This document shows positions 1 to 6,457 of a stretch of DNA of 10,879 bases, one piece after another. The notes under the pieces are model-generated. The model was not told the origin of the DNA. It searched no databases and saw only the letters and a list, made by a program, of their open reading frames with translations. Where the stretch lies: the NCBI GenBank assembly GCA_964538485.1, contig CAZIHJ010000099.1:1-10879 (forward strand), read 5' to 3'. Origin of the DNA: JBJXHC01 sp964538485. Its GTDB lineage: Bacteria; Bacteroidota; Ignavibacteria; UBA10030; UBA6906. How positions within the stretch are numbered: the stretch's first letter is position 1; the number at the start of each line of letters is the position of its first letter. Made by a program: the position numbers and the translations under genes.

Positions 1-1
1 G

Positions 2-58
2 TTTGACCGTTGGCCGGAGTTGAGTGATTACCGGTGGATGTGGGTAAAGGGAACGTAG
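2..58 (+). CDS. possible C-terminal tail of an upstream plus-strand gene (partial)
   Basis: Frame 2 is open from the window edge to a TAG at 56-58 and reads FDRWPELSDYRWMWVKGT, rich in Trp and Tyr. The other two plus frames stop within the first 30 bases and the minus strand has no ATG here. A gene ending at 58 would converge with the minus-strand gene ending at 283, and the REP-like hairpins would then lie in a normal convergent spacer. With 18 residues no family can be named, and the frame could be chance. Confidence 0.3.
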   Translation, partial: FDRWPELSDYRWMWVKGT

Positions 59-103
59 GCCGTCTGCCCGCCGAGCAACCGGGGTTGTTTGGTTGTGCCT
101 GGT

Positions 104-131
104 GGTCAAGCACAGAGGCTTGACCTACTGC
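104..131 (-). repeat. REP-like GTAG hairpin, unit 1 (minus orientation)
   Basis: Read on the minus strand, this is the head GCAGTAGG followed by a perfect 8-bp stem (GGTCAAGC with GCTTGACC; the first G belongs to the head) and the loop CTCTGT. A GTAG tetranucleotide just 5' of a short palindrome is the known layout of REP elements mobilised by RAYT (TnpA-REP, IS200/IS605-like) transposases. Unit 2 lies 27 bp away in the opposite orientation, so the two heads face each other, as in a REPIN/BIME pair. No RAYT gene is in the window. No T-run follows the stem, so it is not a classical terminator. Confidence 0.6.
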
Positions 132-158
132 GCTGAAATTATTCTCTTTGAAAAATGA

Positions 159-186
159 GCAGTAGGACGACCCTCCGTGGTCGTCC
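159..186 (+). repeat. REP-like GTAG hairpin, unit 2 (plus orientation)
   Basis: On the plus strand this reads head GCAGTAGG, then a perfect 8-bp stem (GGACGACC with GGTCGTCC) closed by the loop CTCCGT. Head and loop match unit 1 almost exactly (loop CTCTGT versus CTCCGT). The stem sequence differs but stays fully paired. The two heads also form an 8-bp inverted repeat with each other (124-131 with 159-166), so the whole 104-186 segment can fold into a larger cruciform or long hairpin. Confidence 0.6.
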
Positions 187-221
187 GCAGAGCACCCCCC
201 TGATATACTTCCCCCGCCCCC

Positions 222-260
222 AATAAAAAACGGGCGAAGCTGACAACACTCCGCCCGTTT
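222..260 (-). terminator. rho-independent terminator of the T9SS cargo gene
   Basis: A 9-bp perfect stem (228-236 with 252-260, AAACGGGCG paired with CGCCCGTTT) encloses a 15-nt loop. On the minus strand it ends in a run of six T (230-225). It starts 22 bp past the TAG of the cargo gene. On the plus strand only TTT follows the stem, so termination in that direction would be weaker. Confidence 0.85.
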
Positions 261-282
261 CATTCACATCTACTTCACCAAC

Positions 283-3282
283 CTACTTCAACACCACCAT
301 CTTCATCGTCTCCACATAATTACCGGCAACCATCTTGCAGAAGTACACGCCACCGGGAATGTTCGATGCATCCCAGCTCGCTGAGTATCGTCCGGCGGAC
401 TTGCGCTCGTTCACCAATGTTGCCACATGCTGGCCGAGCAGGTCATACACAATGAGCGTAACACCACCGGCACTTGCAAGCTCGTACTGTATGCGGGTGG
501 TTGGATTGAACGGGTTCGGATAATTCTGTTTCAAGGCAAACACCGTGGGAGTGATATCCTCGGGTACATCAGTGAGCACATCGACACGGATTGCTTCGGT
601 GTAATGAACCTCGCCATCAAGATCAATCTGCTTCAGTCGGTAGTAGGGCGTTGCCGCACTGGCTGCGCCATCTGCGTAGCTGTAGGAATGCGGATCGATG
701 GTCGTTCCATTGCCGGGAATGAACACACCCGGGATCGAGGCAAATCCGGTATGCGCGTCCGCTGAGCGCTGGATCTCGAAGCCGTAGTTGTTGGTTTCGC
801 TTACCGTCGTCCATTCCAGCAGAACGCTGTTTTCGCTTGTTGGCGTCCCTGTAAAAGAGGCCAACTGAATGGGCACCGGTGCGCATTCGCCGCCGCCATC
901 CACGCCACACGATATTCCGGTGACGTTCATTGAATAGTTCGCGCATCCAACCCCTACATTCACTTCATGCACAACGATCACAAACGTTGCGCCGGCAGGA
1001 ACCGTGAATGACATGGAGCTCCCCGTGTTGCTCGAGCCGATGTCTGCAAGATAGCCGGTGCAGAGACTCACCGGATTGAAACTCCCGAGATAGGCCACGG
1101 CAAACATGTTGGAACCACATCCGGCAGACAACTCCGCCGTGACACATGCGGAGGAGCCGGACAGATTGGTATACGTGTATGCATCATACGCGCGTGCGCC
1201 AACAGCGGTGAACACTCCGGGACAGGCCTTTGGCGCGGTGCAGGTGCCCGGTGTTCCGTCCCGCGTAATACGCCCGGTTTGTGTCGGATCGCCGGGTGCA
1301 AGACTGCCCGTCACCGAAACGCCGGGGCATTCGCATGAAGGCAGGGCGAGCACCAGATCTTCGGCAGCGCCCCCCGCATGTGCGACATTAAGCGTGAAGA
1401 CGATCGGTGTGCCGCAAACAAATGTGGGATCGACACTGACTTCATAATCAACAGTGTTGATTCCCGTTGCTCCGGCCGCAATGTCGGGATAGGCGGACGT
1501 TGACTGTGAGATGACAACACCGGGGGTGGTGGTGCTCAGTGTTGCGACAACCGAAGTGGCGGTTGCGTCGCCGGTGTTTCGAAGAGTAAGAGTAAGGTTG
1601 GCGCATTCATTGAAGTCAAGCGTGGAGTTGCCATTCCCGCCGCTGACGGATGCGGAAAGATAACTCAATGCGGCGCGCGGCGTGACATCGCTGAACTGGA
1701 ATGATGCAATACGGGTTTTCCAGGTCGTTCCTCCCGTAAAGCCGATGTACTGGTTGATGTACCAGAAGGTCATTTCATCGTTGGGATCGACGGCGAGCAT
1801 GGAGTAATCTCCCCACCGGTTTGCCGTGCCCGTTTGCGCTCCCGTGCCGGCAATAATGGTTTGCTCGGCGAGCGTCATGGTTCCTGCAGGATCACCGTCG
1901 CGCCGGCCTGTGTAGCGAATGGAAGGGAACATGGATCCGCTGCTCACGGAGTAGGCGAGCGCAATACTGCCGTCTCCGTCCATTGCTGCGCTGCCCATGA
2001 AACGATGACTGGCATCCGGCGCGTATGTCCCCTGCTGATTGAGACCCCATCCGGATCCGGTGTTTCTTAATTCGTACCAGCGAACACCGGCATGGTCGGT
2101 CGCGTCCCCGTCAACCGTGTGATTGGTGACCAGGGTCTGGTGCGTTCCGAAGTTGCGGTACTGCAGCCGATGCATCAGGAGCTGTGAAATTGCATCAAGC
2201 CGCACCGCCGTTCCTGACTGCGGAATACAATTGCGGGAGAACCCGCACATATTCATATCAAACGCAGCCACCGGAATCACCGTCGGTCCGGTAAATGTGG
2301 AATTCCCGGGGGTTGTCCAGTCAACATCAAATTCAAAAACTTCAAACCTGTCCGCACCGCCAAAGAACGCGTCATCCTCGACAGACCCGAAATAATTCGG
2401 CGCGCCCGCCGGTGGAGCAGCGCCATCAAGATCGGCAGGGAGGAAATGAGACTGTGAGGTCGGTTGAACAAATACGACCATTGCCGCGGGGAGACCGTTC
2501 AGCATCGCGTCCCGTTCGAGTGCAACTGCCGCCGGGCCCGCAAAGGTAAGCGAACCACTCGTAAACATGTTGAGCGACATGTAGTATCCGTCGGGCCAGA
2601 CGCCGAGCTTGGGATAATCAGGCATGTCGGCGAATTCAAACGCGTACCTGTGCCAGGCACCAAGCGGGTCACTCGTTTGCGATACGGCAACGAGTTCATA
2701 AAACGGACCGTTGGGAAATGTCGGCAAGGAGAACTGGCTGACCACCCAGCGATCTGCAAGATGATCATACAACACAATCGGGTCGCCATCATTTGTGCCC
2801 GTCCACGCTCCGACGAATCCATCCCACAGCATGCTGTTGTCCGCGGGACCGAAGAGGGTGTTCCCGGATTTTCCATAGATGGCAAACGAGGAGTTCACCA
2901 TTTCAATAACGTGGTTCGGGCCAACATCAATATTCGGGTCGGAAGGATAGACGCCCTGCCGATTGCCAATGCCTTCGAAATTCACCAGGGGCACGTTGAA
3001 TGTTCCCGTCCCGTTTCCTTCCTGCACTGCTCCATCGGTACGTCCGGATTCCACCGCGGTCTGTTGGGGTGACCGGCCTTCCATGAAACCGTGGTTGGGC
3101 ACGGAGTTCTTCTTCCATCGTCCGCGTCTCTCCAGTGGTGGAATAAACCGCATATCCCGTAAAGCCGGAGATGTGTCGTGATGCGTAGAGAGAGAGACGG
3201 TCGTGGGTTGATTGGGGGAAGAGTGTGTTACAGCAGGGAGTGAAACGGAAAGAAGTATACATGCAACGAGCAATTGTCTCAT
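283..3282 (-). CDS. large secreted protein with T9SS type A sorting domain
   Basis: The product has 999 residues. The ATG at 3282 is chosen because it opens a signal peptide (MRQLLVACILLSVSLPAVTHS) and has AAGGGG 7 nt upstream; an in-frame extension to 3390 has no signal character. Residues about 100-535 form a large beta-rich, probably propeller-like region containing DPNIDVGPNHVIEMVN near 113 and GDYSMLAVDP...FWY near 489, a pattern seen in other secreted bacterial proteins. About 539-649 resembles a CARDB-like beta-sandwich (LTLTLRNTGDATATSVVATL). About 652-795 is a Cys-rich beta domain. About 797-900 is fibronectin-III-like (VLLEWTTVSETNNYGFEIQR). About 910-999 is the T9SS sorting domain with NYPNPFNPTTRIQYEL and a GVYF...MVVLK ending. 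Expected fate: Sec export, then T9SS delivery to the surface or medium with sorting-domain removal. No catalytic motif was recognised, so adhesion or binding is only a guess. It has its own terminator and probable promoter. Confidence 0.93.
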   Translation of the reverse strand: MRQLLVACILLSVSLPAVTHSSPNQPTTVSLSTHHDTSPALRDMRFIPPLERRGRWKKNSVPNHGFMEGRSPQQTAVESGRTDGAVQEGNGTGTFNVPLVNFEGIGNRQGVYPSDPNIDVGPNHVIEMVNSSFAIYGKSGNTLFGPADNSMLWDGFVGAWTGTNDGDPIVLYDHLADRWVVSQFSLPTFPNGPFYELVAVSQTSDPLGAWHRYAFEFADMPDYPKLGVWPDGYYMSLNMFTSGSLTFAGPAAVALERDAMLNGLPAAMVVFVQPTSQSHFLPADLDGAAPPAGAPNYFGSVEDDAFFGGADRFEVFEFDVDWTTPGNSTFTGPTVIPVAAFDMNMCGFSRNCIPQSGTAVRLDAISQLLMHRLQYRNFGTHQTLVTNHTVDGDATDHAGVRWYELRNTGSGWGLNQQGTYAPDASHRFMGSAAMDGDGSIALAYSVSSGSMFPSIRYTGRRDGDPAGTMTLAEQTIIAGTGAQTGTANRWGDYSMLAVDPNDEMTFWYINQYIGFTGGTTWKTRIASFQFSDVTPRAALSYLSASVSGGNGNSTLDFNECANLTLTLRNTGDATATSVVATLSTTTPGVVISQSTSAYPDIAAGATGINTVDYEVSVDPTFVCGTPIVFTLNVAHAGGAAEDLVLALPSCECPGVSVTGSLAPGDPTQTGRITRDGTPGTCTAPKACPGVFTAVGARAYDAYTYTNLSGSSACVTAELSAGCGSNMFAVAYLGSFNPVSLCTGYLADIGSSNTGSSMSFTVPAGATFVIVVHEVNVGVGCANYSMNVTGISCGVDGGGECAPVPIQLASFTGTPTSENSVLLEWTTVSETNNYGFEIQRSADAHTGFASIPGVFIPGNGTTIDPHSYSYADGAASAATPYYRLKQIDLDGEVHYTEAIRVDVLTDVPEDITPTVFALKQNYPNPFNPTTRIQYELASAGGVTLIVYDLLGQHVATLVNERKSAGRYSASWDASNIPGGVYFCKMVAGNYVETMKMVVLK

Positions 3283-3334
3283 CAACCGACCCCTTCGATG
3301 GTGGAACTGACTGTTGCTTTTCAGCAAGGCGTTA

Positions 3335-3351
3335 CAGCTACACTGTAGCTG
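3335..3351. promoter_or_regulatory. perfect 17-bp palindrome in the cargo-gene leader
   Basis: CAGCTACA and TGTAGCTG flank a single central base, giving an uninterrupted 8+1+8 inverted repeat. It lies 53 bp upstream of the cargo ATG and about 11 bp downstream of the candidate -10 box, close to the expected transcript start. That position suits a dimeric repressor operator, or a small hairpin (7-bp stem, 3-nt loop) in the 5' leader. No T-run follows it on either strand, so a terminator role is unlikely. No regulator is identified. Confidence 0.45.
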
Positions 3352-3361
3352 ATTGCAAGTC

Positions 3362-3390
3362 AAGATACTAAAGGGGGGGAGGATTGTCAA
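3362..3390 (-). promoter_or_regulatory. candidate sigma70-type promoter of the T9SS cargo gene
   Basis: On the minus strand a consensus -35 box TTGACA (3390-3385) is followed by a 17-bp spacer and TATCTT (3367-3362, four of six matches to TATAAT). It begins directly after the TGA of the preceding DinB gene (3393-3391). The spacer contains seven consecutive C (3379-3373). If the organism uses a Bacteroidetes-type primary sigma factor the consensus may differ, so this rests on sequence match only. Confidence 0.45.
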
Positions 3391-3915
3391 TCATCTCTTC
3401 TGTCCGGCCATCAGGATTTCGGTAATTCTCGCGAGATGGTGGTCATCATGCTCGGCTACAAAGAACGCCAGATCGATGACATTCATCGGTTGCATTAACC
3501 GCGGGTGCATTGCAGTGCGTTGCACGTCAGGTTCTTCAAGCCCTTCAAGATGAGTGATGATGTCGAGTCGTGCACGCCTGAAGTGTGCGAGGATGTCCTC
3601 CAGCGGTCTGTTGTTGTGTCCGGCCTCGGTCGTTTTCCTGTTTGCCATGTCCGCTGCGGAAAGAACATGAACACCTGCGGCAAACTCCCGCATCCGGTGC
3701 GACCAGAGGTCTTCGAGGTCCAGAAGATGGCCGGCGTGTTCCTGAATGGACCATCCGTCGCCAAACGGTTGCGTGCGTATGGTTTCCGGAATGTCGCTCA
3801 GCCGCTCAACCAGCCGCGCAGGTGTGCCGCGCAATCTCTCCACCACATTTGGAAACATCGTCACCGGCAGTTCAAACTTGAATGAGCGTTCGACCCATCG
3901 TTTTGGAATGATCAT
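3391..3915 (-). CDS. DinB-superfamily four-helix protein (second of a tandem pair)
   Basis: The product has 174 residues, normal for the family. DinB-fold proteins are mostly helical bundles binding a divalent metal through three His; members include thiol-dependent S-transferases and stress proteins. The triad is visible: H63 in WSIQEHAGHL, and H156 and H160 in EHDDHHL of the last helix. The name DinB here is the YfiT/DinB fold, not DNA polymerase IV. Two adjacent ATGs are possible (3918 and 3915). The strong GGGAGG lies only 2 nt before the first but 5 nt before the second, so 3915 is preferred. The start overlaps the stop of the preceding gene (ATGA), indicating translational coupling. Last gene of the seven-gene run; the substrate is unknown. 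Confidence 0.85.
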   Translation of the reverse strand: MIIPKRWVERSFKFELPVTMFPNVVERLRGTPARLVERLSDIPETIRTQPFGDGWSIQEHAGHLLDLEDLWSHRMREFAAGVHVLSAADMANRKTTEAGHNNRPLEDILAHFRRARLDIITHLEGLEEPDVQRTAMHPRLMQPMNVIDLAFFVAEHDDHHLARITEILMAGQKR

Positions 3916-4424
3916 CATTTCCTCCCGGAGAATATTCGCTTGATCTGTGTGAGATGATTAATGTCGTGTCCGGCGAGCAGGTCAACGATGCGTGTAACGG
4001 TTTCCTTGCCGCGCTCCTGGTGGATCCCATACTGTTTCCACTTGCTCTTTGGCAACGATTTCAAAAGAGCAAGATTTGCCTCGCGCTGGACGCGTAGCAT
4101 CTCCAACGCGAGTCGCGGATCCTTGTGCAGATAGCCGGAGTGTAACTGCCATCGGTTCTGATCGTAGGCCTGAATCGGCACACGGTTCTTGCTCAGTACC
4201 AGCCGTATCCTGTATCCCACCACCATCTCGACTTCTGCAAAGTGGGCAAGAATTTCCGCGGCAGACCACTTTCCGCGTGCCGGACGTTTGCTCAAGCGCG
4301 CCAGCGACTTTCCCTTCACCAGAACCTCAAGCTGTTTTGGCGTGCGATTCAATGTTGAATACACATTCCGCCCTTTAATGTAACCGAGCAGACGCCGTGT
4401 GTACTGTTGTGGTGTTTCCTGCAT
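3915..4424 (-). CDS. DinB-superfamily four-helix protein (first of a tandem pair)
   Basis: The product has 169 residues with the DinB fold signature: helix 2 motif KWSAAEILAHFAEVE with H61, and last-helix HxxxH (H153 and H157 in AGHDINHLTQI). The putative metal triad is therefore complete. The N-terminus is basic and lacks a signal peptide, so it is cytoplasmic. The ATG at 4424 has AGGAG 5 nt upstream, overlapping the stop of the cupin gene 8 bp away. It shares the fold but little obvious sequence with the DinB protein that follows, so this is an old duplication or an independent pairing. Function is unknown; family precedent would be a thiol-dependent transferase or a stress-related role. 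Confidence 0.85.
   Translation of the reverse strand: MQETPQQYTRRLLGYIKGRNVYSTLNRTPKQLEVLVKGKSLARLSKRPARGKWSAAEILAHFAEVEMVVGYRIRLVLSKNRVPIQAYDQNRWQLHSGYLHKDPRLALEMLRVQREANLALLKSLPKSKWKQYGIHQERGKETVTRIVDLLAGHDINHLTQIKRIFSGRK
3921..3926 (-). promoter_or_regulatory. ribosome binding site deciding the start of the downstream DinB gene
   Basis: GGGAGG sits inside the last codons of the upstream DinB gene, 2 nt before the ATG at 3918 and 5 nt before the ATG at 3915. The spacing favours the second ATG. Confidence 0.6.
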
Positions 4425-4432
4425 GGTGGCTC

Positions 4433-4792
4433 CTAAATGGTTTGGAGGTTGTTAACGGTGCGTTCGTTGGAGACATTGCCGGTATTGACAGTCGTTGCTG
4501 GTTCGAAGAGCATCAGGTATACTTCTTCCTCTGCAACGGGACGGTGCTCGACACCCCGCGGCACAATCAGAAACTCGCCGGGAGCAAGAACGATTGTTCG
4601 ATTACGAAGTTCCATCCTCAAAGTTCCCTTCACTACGAAGAACAGTTCGTCCTCATTGTCGTGGTGGTGCCAGACAAATTCCCCTTTGAGCTTTACGAGC
4701 TTCACGTGCTGACCGTTCAGTTCACCAACGATCTTCGGAGTCCAGTGCTCGGCGAAGAGAGAGAATTTCTCGATGAGGTTGACCTTATCCAT
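4433..4792 (-). CDS. small single-domain cupin
   Basis: The product has 119 residues with one cupin barrel. Cupin motif 1 is at residues 42-56 (H42-x-H44, E49, G56 in WHHHDNEDELFFVVKG). Motif 2 is at 72-83 (G72, P78, G80, H83 in GEFLIVPRGVEHRP). The metal-ligand set H42, H44, E49, H83 is intact, so it probably binds Fe, Mn, Ni or Zn. Small cupins of this type include isomerases, dioxygenases and sensors, and the substrate cannot be read from sequence. Start at 4792 with AGGAA 7 nt upstream. It lies downstream of the PhzF-like gene across a 54-bp spacer holding a REP-like palindrome, and 8 bp ahead of the first DinB gene. Confidence 0.88.
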   Translation of the reverse strand: MDKVNLIEKFSLFAEHWTPKIVGELNGQHVKLVKLKGEFVWHHHDNEDELFFVVKGTLRMELRNRTIVLAPGEFLIVPRGVEHRPVAEEEVYLMLFEPATTVNTGNVSNERTVNNLQTI

Positions 4793-4820
4793 GACAAGAT
4801 TCCTATTGGTTGATGGAGAT

Positions 4821-4844
4821 TGTCGGATCGGCGATCCGACCTAC
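4821..4844 (-). repeat. REP-like GTAG palindrome inside the operon
   Basis: Read on the minus strand, GTAG (4844-4841) is followed directly by a 9+1+9 perfect palindrome at 4822-4840, whose arms are GTCGGATCG and CGATCCGAC. It begins 2 nt after the TAA of the PhzF-like gene and ends 28 bp before the cupin start. It has the GTAG-plus-hairpin layout of REP elements. Its loop differs from units 1 and 2, so it is probably another REP class. Such hairpins can stabilise upstream mRNA or reduce downstream expression. No T-run follows, so read-through into the cupin gene is expected. Confidence 0.6.
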
Positions 4845-4846
4845 AA

Positions 4847-5581
4847 TTACATCTCGAGCGTTCCACGCAAGACGGTGACTGCGCTTCCACCGACCTTCAC
4901 TGTTTCAATATTATCTTTCGGCCCTACCACTTCCACGAACGCATGGCCAGGCCGGTTCATCCAATGTCCTTGTTCAGCGATGAACGTGGGTGATGCGATG
5001 AGTCCGTGGTGCCAGAGATACGCCGCCATCCCGCCTGTGGCAGAACCGGTGAACGGGTCCTCCATCGTATCGGGCGGGACGCCNNNNNNNNNNNNNNNNN
5101 NNNNNNNNNNNNNNNNNNNNNNNNNNNNNNNNNNNNNNNNNNNNNNNNNNNNNNNNNNNNNNNNNNNNNNNNNNNNNNNNNNNGCAAGAAACTCCGGCCT
5201 CTTCTGCGACATGATGATCTGTTGCACCTTGCCATTCTGTGCTCGTATCTCAACGGGTATCGGCCCGACTTTTAGTTCAAGAGAAATATGGGTGATGTCG
5301 CCAGTCAGTTTCAGCCGCCCCGAATCTACCAACGCAAAAATCGTTGCAATGGTAGGATGACCCGCCATCGGGATTTCTTCTGCCGGAGTGAAGTAGCGGG
5401 CACCGATGTCAGCGATATGGGATTTGATAACGAACGCGGTTTCGGAAAGATTCATCTCCCGTGCAATGGCGAGCATCGTTGCATCATTAAGCGCATCGGC
5501 ATCAAACACAACGGCGCATGGATTCCCCTTGAGCGGACGATCCGTGAACGCGTCAACTTGATACAGGGGGAATGATGTCAT
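4847..5581 (-). CDS. PhzF-family isomerase/epimerase-like protein (contains assembly gap)
   Basis: The N-terminal half shows the PhzF hallmarks: VDAFT at 9-13, GNP at 19-21, catalytic-type Glu47 in NLSETAF, and the MAGHPTIAT motif with H75. The C-terminal half has EDPFTGSATGG, the second-lobe signature. The fold is that of diaminopimelate epimerase. PhzF itself isomerises trans-2,3-dihydro-3-hydroxyanthranilate in phenazine synthesis, but most family members act elsewhere and no other phz gene is present. One hundred N at 5084-5183 interrupt the gene. The reading frame continues across them, but only 40 positions separate EFL from EDPF, against roughly 85 in relatives such as E. coli YddE, so the gap is probably under-sized and 244 residues too short. 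It starts 6 bp after the ATP-grasp gene with a weak ribosome binding site, suggesting coupled translation. Confidence 0.88.
   Translation of the reverse strand: MTSFPLYQVDAFTDRPLKGNPCAVVFDADALNDATMLAIAREMNLSETAFVIKSHIADIGARYFTPAEEIPMAGHPTIATIFALVDSGRLKLTGDITHISLELKVGPIPVEIRAQNGKVQQIIMSQKRPEFLXXXXXXXXXXXXXXXXXXXXXXXXXXXXXXXXXXGVPPDTMEDPFTGSATGGMAAYLWHHGLIASPTFIAEQGHWMNRPGHAFVEVVGPKDNIETVKVGGSAVTVLRGTLEM
5084..5183. other. assembly gap of exactly 100 N inside the PhzF-like gene
   Basis: A run of 100 N. The round number is the usual placeholder for a scaffold gap of unknown size. It removes the end of the first lobe and the start of the second lobe of the protein. Confidence 0.97.
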
Positions 5582-5587
5582 GTGTTC

Positions 5588-6457
5588 TTATGAGTGGTTG
5601 AGATGCGATTGAATTGCCCGGGCAAACCGTTCCGGCGCCTGATTGCTTTGTCCGAGAAAGAGTCCCGGTTCGATGATTTCCAATTCCATCAGATGGAACC
5701 GCCCGTCTTCCATCACCCCATCGACTCTCGCGTATAAAAGAGGAGATGGAACCTTAGAGAGGATGTTGCGGGCCGTTTCAATCAAGTCAGCCGTCGGACT
5801 CGCGGCTACCACAGTTCCACCGAAATCCGACTGGACACGGAAATCCCCGTTCTTCGGGCGCTTGATTACGGCATGACTGTATTCGCCGCCGAGAAACACC
5901 AGCGACCATTCGCCCTCACTCTGGATACTCTTCATGAATGGTTGAACCATCACATCGTTGGACTTCAGCAGCAGTTCCAACTTCGGTTGATCCATCACCG
6001 CCCGTTCATCCGAGGTCATCCACGTGTTGTACGCCGTGGCGGAAATGGTTGGCTTGACGACAGCGTTTCTCCAGCCCCTGTCTTGCAGAGTGGATTCCAG
6101 TTGTGCGGAAGAGCCGCGTGCAAGCCAGGCGGTTGGAACTATGTCGATTCCCGATGCGGAAAGTTCCGCAAGATAATTCTTCTCCATATTCCAGTAGAGA
6201 ATTTCAAGAGGATTGATGAGTCGCACCCCGTCGCGCTTTCGTTCATCCAGCCAGCTGCGAAACTCGACCGGCTTAAGATAATAGTCCCAGGGCGAACGGA
6301 CAATCACAGCCCCAAACGCTTTCCAGTTCACCTCGCCATCATCCCAAACGAGAGGAGCGACGCTGATGCCGAGATTTTTCAAAGGAGCTACAACGAGGCG
6401 ATCATCATCGGTGAGGTTGGCATGGTCGCGGGATGTAAGAAACCCGATATGTGTCAT
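5588..6457 (-). CDS. ATP-grasp ligase resembling the DcsG/RimK group
   Basis: The product has 289 residues, normal for single-chain ATP-grasp enzymes. These activate a carboxylate as acyl phosphate and join it to an amine or other nucleophile. Visible features are an N-terminal pre-ATP-grasp lobe (VIVRSPWDY at 51-59, INPLEILYWNMEKNYL near 81-96), the nucleotide-binding Lys135 in NAVVKPTIS, a basic strand AVIKRPKNGDFRVQ, and the metal/ATP acidic cluster D246, E258, E260 and E263 in MELEIIEPGLFL. The overall pattern is that of proteins annotated like the D-cycloserine cyclo-ligase DcsG, so ring closure or amide formation is possible; the substrate is unknown. Its ATG overlaps the stop of the EamA gene (ATGA), so translation is coupled. 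PhzF-like and exporter neighbours suggest a biosynthetic role. Confidence 0.85.
   Translation of the reverse strand: MTHIGFLTSRDHANLTDDDRLVVAPLKNLGISVAPLVWDDGEVNWKAFGAVIVRSPWDYYLKPVEFRSWLDERKRDGVRLINPLEILYWNMEKNYLAELSASGIDIVPTAWLARGSSAQLESTLQDRGWRNAVVKPTISATAYNTWMTSDERAVMDQPKLELLLKSNDVMVQPFMKSIQSEGEWSLVFLGGEYSHAVIKRPKNGDFRVQSDFGGTVVAASPTADLIETARNILSKVPSPLLYARVDGVMEDGRFHLMELEIIEPGLFLGQSNQAPERFARAIQSHLNHS

Noticed and set aside
55..103. A further REP unit starting at the GTAG at 55-58
   Set aside because: The sequence after this GTAG does not form a palindrome comparable with the other units.
104..186. CRISPR array or terminator pair
   Set aside because: There are only two units, inverted rather than direct, with no regular spacers, and no T-run follows either stem.
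2464..3072. 202-codon plus-strand open frame opposite the T9SS cargo gene
   Set aside because: No domain pattern or ribosome site; the opposite strand codes for a clear exported protein.
3283..3390. In-frame extension of the T9SS cargo gene to an ATG-like start at 3390
   Set aside because: It would place 36 non-signal residues before a clear signal peptide and would cover the promoter and the palindrome.
4847..5581. Phenazine biosynthesis operon based on the PhzF-like gene
   Set aside because: No other phz genes are present, and most PhzF-family proteins are unrelated to phenazines.
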